DNA of 53,133 nucleotides from Pseudomonadota bacterium. Lineage in GTDB: Bacteria > Pseudomonadota > Alphaproteobacteria > Rhizobiales > Devosiaceae. The notes under the pieces are model-generated. The model did not search any database, was not told the origin of the DNA, and saw only the letters and a list, made by a program, of their open reading frames with translations. The stretch spans positions 1 through 53,133 of the forward strand of contig JAEZKB010000200.1 of assembly GCA_023415605.1 (NCBI GenBank). The letters are read 5' to 3'. The position numbers were made by a program, and so were the translations under genes. This document shows, piece by piece, positions 32,359-41,528 of the stretch (positions are counted from its first letter, which is position 1; each line of letters begins with the position of its first letter).

Positions 32359-34449
32359 ATGGCCAAGGTTCTAACGCTCGTCTGGCCAAGCACGAAACGG
32401 CGTCCGGCTTCGTCAGCGCATTCAGGCGGTGTTGGATTTCGCGGCCGCGGCCGGTTACCGCGACGGATGTATCCTGCCATGTTAAGGGCGTGCGCAGAGC
32501 CTGCACGCTTGAACAAAGAAAACGGATGGATTCTGTTCACCGACGAGCAGCCGGAGGTCCCCGTCTATCCGGGTTACACGACCGCTGAGGTCAAGCGGGC
32601 CATCCGCGGCAAGGTGCAACCAGCATATATAGGGACATTTTCCAGCGCTCGCCGGCATGTGACGCACAGCTACGCCACCACCACGAGCGCGATGATGAAG
32701 CGACGCGCTGGGCGGTACATGGTGAGCCGCCCCTGCACTCTCTGTGGCGGGCAACGCCTGCGTCGCGAAGCGCTGTCGGTTACCTTCGCGGGATTGAACA
32801 TAGCCGAACTCGGAGACTTGCCAATGAGTCGACTGGCGTCGATGTTCGCTTCCTACGCGAAGGGCGAGAAGCTACGGAGTCTGCGAGAGAAATTCCCAGA
32901 GAAGGCGGTTGTCGTCGAACGCATCGCCTCCGACTTAGGGCGGCGGCTTGATGTCCTTCTCGATCTTGGCCTTGGCTACCTTACCGTTGAACGCTCGACG
33001 CCGACATTGTCCGTGGGTGAACTGCAGCGACTTCGGCTGGCGACGCAGGTCGTCTCCAACCTGTTTGGCGTGGTCTACGTGATGGACGAGCCGTCCGCTG
33101 GACTCCATCCGGCCGATACAGAGGCGCTGCTCCGTGCGCTCCGCCGATTGAAGGACCTCGGAAATTCGCTGTTTGTGGTTGAGCATGAACTCGACATCAT
33201 CGAGCAGGCCGACTGGGTCGTCGACGTGGGCCCTGGCGCGGGGGAGCTGGGTGGTCGGATCCTCTATAGCGGCCCGCTAGCAGGGTTGACTGCAGTCGAG
33301 ACATCGGAGACCGGTCGTCACCTTGCTCGGAACCAGACTGAATCGAAACGGGCTCCGCGGGAGCCGAAGGGCTGGCTGAAGCTCGAGGGGGTGACACGGA
33401 ACAACTTGCGCGATCAGCGTTGCGAATTTCCTTTGGGAGTGCTGACGACGGTCACGGGGATTTCCGGCTCAGGCAAATCGAGCCTGGTGGCACAGGCCTT
33501 GGTCGACCTTGTCAGTGATGCCTTGGGGAAATTGCCGCGGATCGACGTCTCGACCGATGCGGACACCGCAGAGGAGGATGTCGTGCCTCCTACTGAGGGC
33601 AAGATCGTCGAGGGCATGGAGCAGATACGCCGCCTAGTAGAAGTCGATCAGAAGGCGATCGGCCGCACTCCACGCTCGAACCTTGCGACCTATACCGGTC
33701 TCTTCGATCATGTACGCAGGCTTTTTGCCGGCACGCCGCTGGCCAGGCGCAGGGGCTACGATGCCGGACGGTTTTCCTTCAATGTCGCCAAAGGGCGCTG
33801 TCCGCGCTGTGACGGAGAGGGCTTTGTGATGGTCGAACTCTTGTTCCTGCCTAGCGTCTACACCCCATGTCCGATCTGTCACGGGTCGCGTTTCAACGAG
33901 AAGACCTTGGAGATCGAATACCGGGGTAAAACCATCGCGCAGGTCCTCGATATGACGGTGAACGCCGCTGCTGACTTCTTTGTAGAAACGGCGCCGATCA
34001 GCCGACCTCTAGAAGTCCTCAAGGACGTAGGGCTCGGCTACCTATGGCTCGGTCAGCCCGCAACCGAGCTTTCCGGTGGCGAGGCACAACGCGTGAAACT
34101 TGCAACCGAGCTGCAGCGAGGGGGTAGGGGCGACACGCTCTACATCCTCGATGAGCCGACCACTGGCCTCCATCCAAGCGATGTCGAGCGTCTGCTTACC
34201 CACCTGAACGCCTTGGTCGATGCGAGCAACACAGTAATCACGGTCGACCACGACATGCGCGTCGCCGCTGCCAGCGACTGGGTCATCGACCTTGGGCCGG
34301 GCGCCGGTGACGAAGGCGGACGAATAGTGGCTACCGGAACTCCGGTGCATGTGGCTGCGAGCGAGAAAAGCAGAACGGCTGTGTATCTGAGAAAGCACCT
34401 AAATCCTGGTGTCGTACCTCAGCAACAACCCAATCAACCCGCGCCCTAG
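32359..34449 (+). CDS. UvrA-like ABC ATPase, N-terminally truncated
   Basis: Recognisable UvrA-family sequence begins at about residue 55 (GWILFTDEQPEVPVYPGYTT). It includes a zinc site (CTLCGGQRL, about 126), first signature LSVGELQRLRLA (217), Walker B VVYVMDEPSAGLH (238), second Walker A GISGSGKSSL (about 368), second zinc site (CPRCDGEGF...CPICHG), signature LSGGEAQRVKL (about 571) and Walker B LYILDEPTTGLHP. The first nucleotide-binding domain's Walker A, normally about 250 residues earlier, is missing. Upstream fragments of the linker lie in shifting frames. The ATG at 32479 is an alternative start. Full function is doubtful. Relatives bind damaged DNA (UvrA) or confer drug resistance. 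Confidence 0.8.
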   Translation: MAKVLTLVWPSTKRRPASSAHSGGVGFRGRGRLPRRMYPAMLRACAEPARLNKENGWILFTDEQPEVPVYPGYTTAEVKRAIRGKVQPAYIGTFSSARRHVTHSYATTTSAMMKRRAGRYMVSRPCTLCGGQRLRREALSVTFAGLNIAELGDLPMSRLASMFASYAKGEKLRSLREKFPEKAVVVERIASDLGRRLDVLLDLGLGYLTVERSTPTLSVGELQRLRLATQVVSNLFGVVYVMDEPSAGLHPADTEALLRALRRLKDLGNSLFVVEHELDIIEQADWVVDVGPGAGELGGRILYSGPLAGLTAVETSETGRHLARNQTESKRAPREPKGWLKLEGVTRNNLRDQRCEFPLGVLTTVTGISGSGKSSLVAQALVDLVSDALGKLPRIDVSTDADTAEEDVVPPTEGKIVEGMEQIRRLVEVDQKAIGRTPRSNLATYTGLFDHVRRLFAGTPLARRRGYDAGRFSFNVAKGRCPRCDGEGFVMVELLFLPSVYTPCPICHGSRFNEKTLEIEYRGKTIAQVLDMTVNAAADFFVETAPISRPLEVLKDVGLGYLWLGQPATELSGGEAQRVKLATELQRGGRGDTLYILDEPTTGLHPSDVERLLTHLNALVDASNTVITVDHDMRVAAASDWVIDLGPGAGDEGGRIVATGTPVHVAASEKSRTAVYLRKHLNPGVVPQQQPNQPAP

Positions 34450-34498
34450 ACGTTCGCGCGTGACCGCTTCTGGTCCGATGATAACAGGAAAGTCTGCC

Positions 34499-35422
34499 CT
34501 ACCGGAAGCTTTGGTGGCGCCTGCGATACATCGCGGGCGACATCTGGTAGATGCGCCGGAAGCTTGCGCTCATGGCGCTGTCGGTCCTGTACCCGACCGC
34601 CGCGGCAATTTCTGATATCGACGCCCGCGACGAACGCAGCCTTGTTGCGGCAAGCCGCATCCGCCACTGCGTCAGATACGACATGGGTGCTTGTCCGAGC
34701 AACGCCTTGAAACGGGCGGCAAAGGCGGAGCGCGATTGTCCCGCCTCCCGCGCCAGAGCATCGACAGTCCAGTCGTTGGCCGGATCGCGATGAACGGCCT
34801 CCAGCGCTCTGGCAATATGGACATCGCCAAGGCCCGACAGCCAGCTCTGCGTCGGCGCTTCCGCGTCCGACATATAGATGCGGAGCACCTGGATGAAGAT
34901 CATGCGGAGCAGGTCATTGCTCATCAAGCGGGCACCAGGGGCCGTGCTGTTCCACTCGCGATCGAGTTCCGACAGCAGCCAGGCGATCGACCTGGCTCTG
35001 TCGCCCTGAATGGTCACGATCGGCGGCAGCGCTCCAGTGAGCAAAGCACCATCTGCGCCGTCCACCTCGACGCTGCCGCCCACGATGGCGAAATCTTCGC
35101 CTTCCCCGATTGCTGCAGCCAGCGGGTCCGATCCGAAGATATCGCGCGCCGGGACGGTGTCACCATCCGGTTCGCTGGACAGGATGAACGGCGCACCCGC
35201 TACCACCACGCAGTCCCCAGCGACGAGTCTGACCGGCTCTTGCCCCGCGAGCCGCAACCAGCACTGACCCTTACGAACGGCGTTGATCTTGATGTGGGAG
35301 GGCATGGGAAAGTCGACACCCCACGTGCCACCGGCGACAAGCCGGATGGAACAGCGGGCCTCGGCACGCACCGTCGAGAGGATCTGGGACAAGACGTCTT
35401 CTGGCGCGGTTTGGACGATCAC
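34499..35422 (-). CDS. AraC family transcriptional regulator
   Basis: 307 residues. The N-terminal 190 residues form a cupin-type effector domain (HIKINAVRKGQCWLRLAGQE, VAGDCVVVAGAPFILSS). The C-terminal 100 residues carry the two AraC helix-turn-helix motifs: WTVDALAREAGQSRSAFAAR with FKALLGQAPMSYLTQWRM, and ISEIAAAVGYRTDSAMSASF with RRIYQMSPAMYRR. Members of this cupin-6 group often activate a divergently encoded oxidoreductase. The SDR gene 83 bases away in the opposite direction fits that pattern. The inducer is unknown. Confidence 0.92.
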   Translation of the reverse strand: MIVQTAPEDVLSQILSTVRAEARCSIRLVAGGTWGVDFPMPSHIKINAVRKGQCWLRLAGQEPVRLVAGDCVVVAGAPFILSSEPDGDTVPARDIFGSDPLAAAIGEGEDFAIVGGSVEVDGADGALLTGALPPIVTIQGDRARSIAWLLSELDREWNSTAPGARLMSNDLLRMIFIQVLRIYMSDAEAPTQSWLSGLGDVHIARALEAVHRDPANDWTVDALAREAGQSRSAFAARFKALLGQAPMSYLTQWRMRLAATRLRSSRASISEIAAAVGYRTDSAMSASFRRIYQMSPAMYRRRHQSFR

Positions 35423-35505
35423 GACGGAAACTCGGACTTCTGAAGCTGGGTCGTCCCGGATGTAGTGCCTATTTCAGTGGAACGAAAGAGACCGGATTTG
35501 GAACC

Positions 35506-36456
35506 ATGCATCATCAGCAATACCCCATCACCTCCCCGTTCAACGCTTTCAGCACCGCAGCCGATGTTCTCAAGGGCCAAAACCTGAACGGCACTACAGC
35601 GATCGTCACCGGCGGATATTCCGGATTGGGGCTTGAGACAACGCTGGCGCTGGTGGGCGCTGGTGCCTCCGTCATCGTCCCGGCTCGCGATCCGGACAAG
35701 GCGTCCCAAGCCGTGGGACAGATCGAGGGCGTCGAGATCCTGCCGATGGACCTCATGGATAAGACGTCCATCCAGAACTTCGCCAACCGCTTCCTCGAGC
35801 GCGACATCGCCTTGCCGATCCTGATCAACAGCGCCGGCGTCATGGCGACGACCCTATTCCGCGACGCCGATGGGCACGAAGGGCAATTCGCCACCAACCA
35901 CCTCGGTCACTTCCGGTTGGTCAAGGCGCTCTGGCCGGCGCTGGCAAGAGCCAAGGGCGCGCGCGTGATCAGCGTCTCCTCGCGCGGCCACCAGATTGCT
36001 GGCATTGATTTCGACGACATCGATTTCCTCAACCGCCCATACGAACGCTGGACGGCTTATGGGCAATCCAAGACGGCCAATGTGCTGTTCGCCGTCGAAT
36101 TGGACAAACGGGGAAAAGAACAAGGCATCCGGGCCTTTTCCCTCCACCCCGGGCAGGTGCTGACCAATCTCGCGCGGCACCTTTCCGACGAGGAGATTGC
36201 AGGCTTTGACGCGATGGACAACAGCGGCAAGCCCATCATAGACCCGGACAAGGGCATGAAGACCCCGCAACAGGGCGCAGCGACAAGCGCCTGGGCCGCG
36301 ACCAGTCCGCTGCTCGAAGGAATAGGCGGACTTTATCTCGAAGACTGCAATATCGCGCCCGTGAATTCCGGCGAAACGGGACGTAAGGGTGTGGCCGCCT
36401 TCGCCATCGAGCCTGAACTGGCTACGCGGCTGTGGGACTTATCGGAACACATCTAG
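35506..36456 (+). CDS. SDR family oxidoreductase
   Basis: 316 residues of the retinol-dehydrogenase-like branch. The cofactor motif is TGGYSGLGLET near residue 36, INSAGVM follows the fourth strand, and the catalytic Ser and YGQSKTANVL (Tyr-x-x-x-Lys) are present. SLHPGQVLTNLARHL is typical of this branch. It probably reduces an aldehyde or ketone with NADP. It is divergent from the AraC gene and is the likely target of that regulator. Confidence 0.92.
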   Translation: MHHQQYPITSPFNAFSTAADVLKGQNLNGTTAIVTGGYSGLGLETTLALVGAGASVIVPARDPDKASQAVGQIEGVEILPMDLMDKTSIQNFANRFLERDIALPILINSAGVMATTLFRDADGHEGQFATNHLGHFRLVKALWPALARAKGARVISVSSRGHQIAGIDFDDIDFLNRPYERWTAYGQSKTANVLFAVELDKRGKEQGIRAFSLHPGQVLTNLARHLSDEEIAGFDAMDNSGKPIIDPDKGMKTPQQGAATSAWAATSPLLEGIGGLYLEDCNIAPVNSGETGRKGVAAFAIEPELATRLWDLSEHI

Positions 36457-36744
36457 TCGAAGCCACTCGCATGTCGTGAAGCCGCGCCATATCCGCGTGC
36501 CCATTACTTCCGCCTCGACCGCGGCGGGAATCTCTGGGTCGGCGCCGGCGACGGGCTTCGCACCTGACGGCACCCGTTGTCGCGATAGCCCTACAGCTTG
36601 TCTGACCGCCAACAGCGCCCTGCGTTGAGTGTCGGATCGCTTGAGGCCCCTAGCGGCCACCCAGCGACAGACCGCTTTTTCGAGAACAGCTTCTTCACTC
36701 GCCCGCAGGACTTCATTAGCGAGGTGCGCACCGGTCCGAACCAC
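36439..36744 (-). CDS. Doubtful small hypothetical protein
   Basis: 101 codons from a GTG. It is helical, basic and Ala-rich (LANEVLRASEEAVLEKAVCR, RRALLAVRQAVGLSRQR), without a signal peptide or membrane segment. The AGGA upstream is too close to the start to be a good binding site. It overlaps the SDR 3' end by 18 bases in the convergent direction. It is listed because the helical pattern is coherent and the 450-base gap is otherwise empty. Confidence 0.28.
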   Translation of the reverse strand: MVRTGAHLANEVLRASEEAVLEKAVCRWVAARGLKRSDTQRRALLAVRQAVGLSRQRVPSGAKPVAGADPEIPAAVEAEVMGTRIWRGFTTCEWLRLDVFR

Positions 36745-36901
36745 TCCTACCGGGGATAGTCGGCTGGCGACGCCGGGTCCGCTTTGAGGATCATTTTTCG
36801 CTGGGGGTCTTCTGTAGTCTCGACGCTTCTGGGGACCGTCGCGTCGCGGTCGCGCGAGGGCGAACCTTTGGGGAGGGCCCGCCCTTTGCTTTTACGACTG
36901 C

Positions 36902-37828
36902 TCAGCGCGATTTCTTGTAGAGCTTGCTGGCGATCTCGTAGAACTCCTCGGGGGCATAGTCGGGCGTGAACGCCGAGGGGACGCCGGCCAGCTGCTGCAT
37001 CTTGCCCCCATCGGGCATGCCTTCGACCACTTCGAGCGGCCCTGGAGGATCGTCCGGTAGCGCCACTTCGTCGTTCGACCAGATGCCGGAGATTTCCTTG
37101 TAGTCGCCCGGGCTCCAAGTATAGAGCCGGCGATGCGATCCCTCGTCGAGATACTTCTGGCACTCGGGTATTTTCGAGAGCGGGATGTTGGGCGTGGGGA
37201 GCATCTTTTCGATCTCGACGCCCGTTAGCTTCTTGAGCGCCAGCGCATAGGAATGGGCGTGCACCGACCCACGCACCAGGAGATAGCCGCAGACCTCCCG
37301 GCCGGTCGGATCGCTCAGCGTCTCGTAGACGCGCAGCTTGTGCAACCGAGCGCCGCATTCGAGATGGAAGTTGTGTAGCAGGTCAAAGATGACATTGCCG
37401 GTCGTGGTGATGAAGTCGTTGTTCCAGGACACGCCATTGGAGTTTACGGGAGTCGCCCCGCCCGCATTGGCAAAGAAGCCAGCGGCCAGCCGTATTTCCT
37501 TCATGGCTTCGTGTGGCGAAAGCGACGGATCTTCGCCCGGCTTGACGTCCTGGTTCTTTTTCTCGGGACCGTTGTTGAGCATGGCGACGCCATTGCTCAC
37601 CAACTCGACATGGGCGAGTTCTTCGGCGGTGATCGAGGCCACGAGGCTATAGAACGGCCGCAGCTTGTCCTTGCTGCGAAAATTGAAGCTCTGGAACATG
37701 TAGTTGCCTAGAGTGGACATCTCGCCGTACTTGCCGCCGAGCAGCTCCTGAAGCGCTGCTGCCGCGTTCGGGTCCTGGGTCTTGGGCGGCGGCAGTTCGG
37801 TGATCAGACGATCGACGCGCATGAACAT
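36902..37828 (-). CDS. Manganese catalase
   Basis: 308 residues. The di-manganese ligands are visible: Glu in GGKYGEMSTLGNYMFQ, Glu and His in ITAEELAHVELV, Glu in HNFHLECGARLH and His in GSVHAHSYALAL. The C-terminal lid segment has WSPGDYKEISGIW. It splits hydrogen peroxide into water and oxygen without haem. Length is normal. GGAG eight bases upstream supports the ATG. No regulator is adjacent, and it appears to be monocistronic. Confidence 0.93.
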   Translation of the reverse strand: MFMRVDRLITELPPPKTQDPNAAAALQELLGGKYGEMSTLGNYMFQSFNFRSKDKLRPFYSLVASITAEELAHVELVSNGVAMLNNGPEKKNQDVKPGEDPSLSPHEAMKEIRLAAGFFANAGGATPVNSNGVSWNNDFITTTGNVIFDLLHNFHLECGARLHKLRVYETLSDPTGREVCGYLLVRGSVHAHSYALALKKLTGVEIEKMLPTPNIPLSKIPECQKYLDEGSHRRLYTWSPGDYKEISGIWSNDEVALPDDPPGPLEVVEGMPDGGKMQQLAGVPSAFTPDYAPEEFYEIASKLYKKSR

Positions 37829-38001
37829 GGGCAGAGCTCCGGCCCGAAATGGGCATAGGCCAAACCTCTGCAGTTGCCTTCCGTTGCCGAGATTATTGTT
37901 CCTACCGCTAACCTAAGTCATTGCCAGAATGGCTGATGAGGCGATCGGGGGCGTGAATGCATTATATTCGGCATCCGCCCAAGGCTCGCAGCTTAGCTGC
38001 G

Positions 38002-38712
38002 CTAAAGGCGCCTCAGCACCATGCAATCGAGCACGGCCCACAAGTGTAGGCTTGCGCCGAGAACGACGAAGCAGTGCCAGACGACGTTGTGAAAACGGAG
38101 ACGCTCCCAGAGATGGAACACAATGCCCGAAGAGTAGGCCACTCCACCCGCCAGCAACAGCCATAGAGTCGAGGCCGGCAATTGCGTGGCCAGCTGCTGG
38201 AAGACAAGAAGCCCACTCCATCCGATACCGAGGTAGAGCAGCAAGGCAATGCGGCCGAAATGGTCGGGCACGATCAGCTTGAGCGCAATGCCCAAGAGCG
38301 CCGCTCCCCAGACCAGCGGCAACAATAGGCTGACGACGCTGCTGCCGGAGATGACGGCCAGAATTGGTGTGTAGGTGCCGGCAATGAGGAGGAAGATGGC
38401 AGCCTGATCGAGCCGCGCCAAGAGACGTTTGATCGGGGTCGCCGGTGCCAGATTGAACGCCATCGAAATGGTGAGGACGATAACGAGAGATGCTATGTAG
38501 ACGCAGATCATCGGCAGTTCGGCCGGCGCAGTGACCAGACCGGCCATGCCGATGAGCATGCCGCCGAGGCCAAGGGCGACAAGAATTCCGAGAAGATGGA
38601 CTAGCCCGTCGCAGATCAGCTCTGCGCGGCTATAGGGGCGACCCCGATGCCACCAGGTGCGACCTGGATGTGTCAGTAACGGCGGGCGGGCAGAGCTTGA
38701 CGAGGATACCAT
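38002..38712 (-). CDS. Hemolysin III / TrhA-like membrane protein (paralog 1)
   Basis: About 236 residues from the ATG at MVSSSSSARPP; an earlier ATG at 38787 is possible. Seven membrane helices are predicted, starting ICDGLVHLLGILVALGLG. The family landmarks are SMAFN in helix 2, RLDQAAIFLLIAGTYTPI, and the C-terminal His pair in WHCFVVLGASLHLW. The usual SxxYH of the zinc site is SMAFN here, with Asn in place of His. TrhA-type proteins affect membrane energetics and fluidity. A related gene lies at 42201. Confidence 0.88.
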   Translation of the reverse strand: MVSSSSSARPPLLTHPGRTWWHRGRPYSRAELICDGLVHLLGILVALGLGGMLIGMAGLVTAPAELPMICVYIASLVIVLTISMAFNLAPATPIKRLLARLDQAAIFLLIAGTYTPILAVISGSSVVSLLLPLVWGAALLGIALKLIVPDHFGRIALLLYLGIGWSGLLVFQQLATQLPASTLWLLLAGGVAYSSGIVFHLWERLRFHNVVWHCFVVLGASLHLWAVLDCMVLRRL

Positions 38713-39000
38713 CAACACCGAATGCGCCACCGCGCCGATGGATGCGTCTGCACGTCGCGAGTGGGCGATGTTCGCTCGCCGGCCCATTTCCGGGGAGCTG
38801 TTGCTGGACTGGCGCTATGAATGTCCGGTTCCTAGTCGACAGCTTTCGCTTGTCGTGATCCCGATATTCGATCCGTGCGGCAACCAAGTGCCCGATGGTT
38901 CAGTTTTTCTAGGGTATCCGGGCATACCCGGGACAACCCAACAGGCGGTCTAGCAACAGTTGCCGGCCAGTACCGGCACAACAAGGACCAGAGGAACACT

Positions 39001-39717
39001 ATGAAAACCGTGTCGACCATCGCGCTCATCGCAGCGCTCGCTTTCGCATGCCCGGTTGCCGCCCAAGAGGTGAATGCCGGGACCACCGCCGGCGCTACAG
39101 CCGGAGCAGCCGGTTCGGCCACGTCCGGATCCACCACCGGCTCCGGCAGTGCCACCGGCAGTGCCAATGCCAGTGGCAGCATTGCCGTGACGCCGGAAAA
39201 CGCTGCACTCGACGTCAACGGTGACGGCAGCCTCTCGGCCGAGGAACAGGCTGCAGCCGGTGGTACGGCCGGACTATCGGGGACCGCGCCCGGTACCGCC
39301 GGGACGGGCACGACCGTCAACGCCGATGCCAACAACGATGGCACCATCACGCCCGAAGAACAGGCCGCTGCCGACGCGGCGGCCGGCGCCGGTACGGCAA
39401 CCAGCGCGGCGGCTGAATCTTGTGACGAGGCCAATATCGGTGCCATGGCCGCCGTCGACGCTGCAGTGATCGCCGCGGCCACGAACGTTCGTGTCCAAAT
39501 GCTCTCCGAGTGCGATGACACTGTCGCTGGCGCTCCCGCCTATGCGGATGCTCTCTCTGCCAACGCGGCGGTGACCACTGCCTTGCAGGGCAGTTCCCTG
39601 ACCGCGGCCGACGTTGTCGCCGTTGCCATGGAAGGCGACACTCTGGTGCTCTATGCGGAGAGCGCCTCGGACACCGATGGCGAGGACTCTTCCACGAGCA
39701 CGACGACATCGAACTAG
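39001..39717 (+). CDS. Secreted EF-hand protein, Gly/Ala/Ser/Thr-rich
   Basis: 238 residues with a clean signal peptide (KTVSTIALIAALAFACPVAA) and GAGGAA before the ATG. A low-complexity Gly/Ala/Ser/Thr stretch follows, then two canonical EF-hand loops, DVNGDGSLSAEE and DANNDGTITPEE, each followed by QAAA and separated by about 30 flexible residues. The C-terminal domain has two cysteines (ESCDEAN and SECDDT). Calcium binding in the periplasm or outside is well supported by the loops; function is unknown. Confidence 0.8.
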   Translation: MKTVSTIALIAALAFACPVAAQEVNAGTTAGATAGAAGSATSGSTTGSGSATGSANASGSIAVTPENAALDVNGDGSLSAEEQAAAGGTAGLSGTAPGTAGTGTTVNADANNDGTITPEEQAAADAAAGAGTATSAAAESCDEANIGAMAAVDAAVIAAATNVRVQMLSECDDTVAGAPAYADALSANAAVTTALQGSSLTAADVVAVAMEGDTLVLYAESASDTDGEDSSTSTTTSN

Positions 39718-39725
39718 GATCAATT

Positions 39726-39756
39726 GGGGCAGGCGGGCACTCGTCCCGTCTGCTCC
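39726..39756 (+). terminator. Hairpin after the EF-hand gene
   Basis: GGGGCAGGCGGG and CCCGTCTGCTCC form a 12-base stem with two G-T pairs and a seven-base loop, nine bases after the stop codon. No T-run follows, so it would be an imperfect intrinsic terminator. Confidence 0.45.
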
Positions 39757-39902
39757 AGCTTCCGTGCCTAACGTGCTACGGGGACCCGGATCAGGCGGCA
39801 GTCAGTCCCAACCGCGGCAGATATCCGCCACATTGTATGGACTTTCGTCGCCAGCAACAGTCGGACTATTCGCGCATTGGGTACCTGAATGCGAGACCTC
39901 CG

Positions 39903-40565
39903 ATGCCCAAAGCCTATCTCTCGATCTTCGCTGTCCTGCTTGTACTTCCAGTTGACGCAATGGCGCATCACAAGCCAGGACACAACCCGCCCGGCCACCA
40001 GAAGCAAGACAGGAAACTGAGTCCTCCCGAGCTTCCTTTCAGCATCCGGCGACTAGAGGCAGGGCCGGAATTTGTCATTCGCGTTCCCCGGCAAGGCCTA
40101 GCCGCATTACCTCCAGTGGACGCCGTTGCTCTGGACGAGTGGAGCTTCTATCAGGATCCGGAGTTCGGTTTCACCATTGAGGTGCCAACCGGTGCGATGA
40201 AGCAGTTGTCGGATGCTCCGCGCGGCTCTCGCTTCCGCCAGGTCAATGGATCGGGGGTCCTCGACGTCTATGGCGGTGCGAACGCCGCCCGCCTCGCTCC
40301 CGATGAAATTTCGGCCGAGCTGCAACAGAACCCGCAGATTGCAGAGGTCACCTATCGTGCAAGTGGCGATCAGTGGGTGGTGCTCTCAGGCTATTACACC
40401 CGCTCGGACTACGAAGGCGACGACCTGATCTTCTACGCGAAGTTCATGTTCAATGAGGATCGGTCGCACCTCTCCGCTTTCGAGATCAGCTATCCCGAAG
40501 GCGAGCGCGAGACGTTCGATCCAATAGTCGAGCGCCTAGAGCAGACACTTTCGCCACCTCTCTAG
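39903..40565 (+). CDS. Secreted hypothetical protein
   Basis: 220 residues from the ATG at MPKAYLSIFAVLLVLPVDAM, a signal peptide, followed by a His/Pro-rich stretch (HHKPGHNPPGHQ). The rest is a folded alpha/beta domain with EWSFYQDPEFGFTIEVPTGA, repeated acidic helices, and a C-terminal helix (FDPIVERLEQTL). The FGF-x-IEVP strand and the closing helix resemble small exported domains that begin with a Y-DP-GF-pattern strand. I cannot name the family. The His-rich tip could bind metal. Confidence 0.65.
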   Translation: MPKAYLSIFAVLLVLPVDAMAHHKPGHNPPGHQKQDRKLSPPELPFSIRRLEAGPEFVIRVPRQGLAALPPVDAVALDEWSFYQDPEFGFTIEVPTGAMKQLSDAPRGSRFRQVNGSGVLDVYGGANAARLAPDEISAELQQNPQIAEVTYRASGDQWVVLSGYYTRSDYEGDDLIFYAKFMFNEDRSHLSAFEISYPEGERETFDPIVERLEQTLSPPL

Positions 40566-40917
40566 GTCCACCAGCAAATCGAGCGCTAGGCGAAGACCCC
40601 CTGCGGCTGGCGGCCGGGCTCTTTAAGGTTGTGTAGTCCACACACCGGTCTCACTTCATTTGCTGCGTGACGCTCCGGCCGCCAAGGAAGTGCCGGTCGG
40701 TTGACGCCCATGGGATTTGCGCTTTGGGGTCCGGATCCCACACCGTCAGGATTCTTCGAAGGATTGTCTGCGGAAATATATCTGTTGGCTGCGCCTCCCC
40801 GTACGCCTATATGAGTGTGGCAGGAAGCGTACTGCTTCCTCCCCAGTCATCCCTCGTGTCTGCTTGCGATGTCTGTGCCGCCCGCTTGGGCCCCTTAGCC
40901 GACACGAAAGCCTCATC
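40566..40917. other. 350-base stretch without a supported gene
   Basis: Both strands carry only short, Ser/Arg/Cys-rich frames. No hairpin with a T-run or repeat copy is seen. It precedes a small gene whose ATG lies at 40918, so part of it must be promoter. Confidence 0.35.
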
Positions 40918-41112
40918 ATGAACAGCGAGAGCCGCAAGGCAAGTCGCGACAGCTTCGCTACCCAGCGGGCAAGATTGCATTTTGTCAGCCGACCGCTTGC
41001 CATTGGCGTGGGGTTAAGGGGTACTATCGTCCAGGGCGCAGATGGCCTCAGGACACGGCGCGACATCGTGCTGGGGGGATTGATCGGCTTCATCCCGACA
41101 GGTGCGCGTTGA
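40918..41112 (+). CDS. Small basic hypothetical protein
   Basis: 64 residues from the ATG at MNSESRKASRDS. It is basic, with one mildly hydrophobic region (PLAIGVGLRGTIVQGADGLR) and the ending RRDIVLGGLIGFIPTGAR. Its TGA overlaps the TTG start of the next gene by four bases (TTGA), suggesting coupled translation. No family is recognised. The ending resembles that of the small gene at 44591 (RQEIVRRGLIGF), which may be chance. Confidence 0.4.
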   Translation: MNSESRKASRDSFATQRARLHFVSRPLAIGVGLRGTIVQGADGLRTRRDIVLGGLIGFIPTGAR

Positions 41113-41480
41113 CCCAGTGGCACGCTGATCTGGACGCCAAGGCCCTTCGGCCGGGTAGCGCAGTGACGGTGCTATCGCACCACCATGTGGTTCGGGTCGT
41201 CACATCCGACACGCTGCTGATTCAGCGGCCTGACGGGCAGCGGGTTGCCGCGCTGGTGCTCGACCGGAGTGGTGGCCGCATACGCCTCGCGCTGCCCGAT
41301 GGTCAAATGGTGTCGCTGGCATTGCAGTCGGACGACAGCCTGCAGCGCTTGAGCAGGGCGCCGTCTTCTCGCAGCAGAAGTGGCTCACCAATTGAACGCG
41401 GTCGGGGGCGATGCGCAGGCCAGGGTCACCGATACCCGCCGGTTAGGTCGTCCCCCGGCTTCGGGCGTTGGAGATCTTGA
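41109..41480 (+). CDS. Hypothetical protein, probably frameshifted near its end
   Basis: The first 80 residues look folded and beta-rich (LRPGSAVTVLSHHHVVRVVT, VAALVLDRSGGRIRLALPDG). After SDDSLQRLSRAP the sequence becomes Arg/Ser/Gly-rich and unlike a protein. In another frame the same DNA reads LEQGAVFSQQKWLTN and then stops at 41395. One lost base near 41350 would give an intact protein of about 95 residues. The TTG start overlaps the previous stop. No family is recognised. Confidence 0.45.
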   Translation: MTQWHADLDAKALRPGSAVTVLSHHHVVRVVTSDTLLIQRPDGQRVAALVLDRSGGRIRLALPDGQMVSLALQSDDSLQRLSRAPSSRSRSGSPIERGRGRCAGQGHRYPPVRSSPGFGRWRS

Positions 41481-41528
41481 CGCGGCCGCGCCGAGACCTC
41501 CGACGCCCAACCTGTGGAAGGAACACGA

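Noticed and set aside
39001..39717. Gly/Ala-rich stretch as a collagen- or silk-like structural protein
   Set aside because: There is no strict period. The two EF-hand loops and a folded Cys-containing end fit a small calcium-binding exported protein better.
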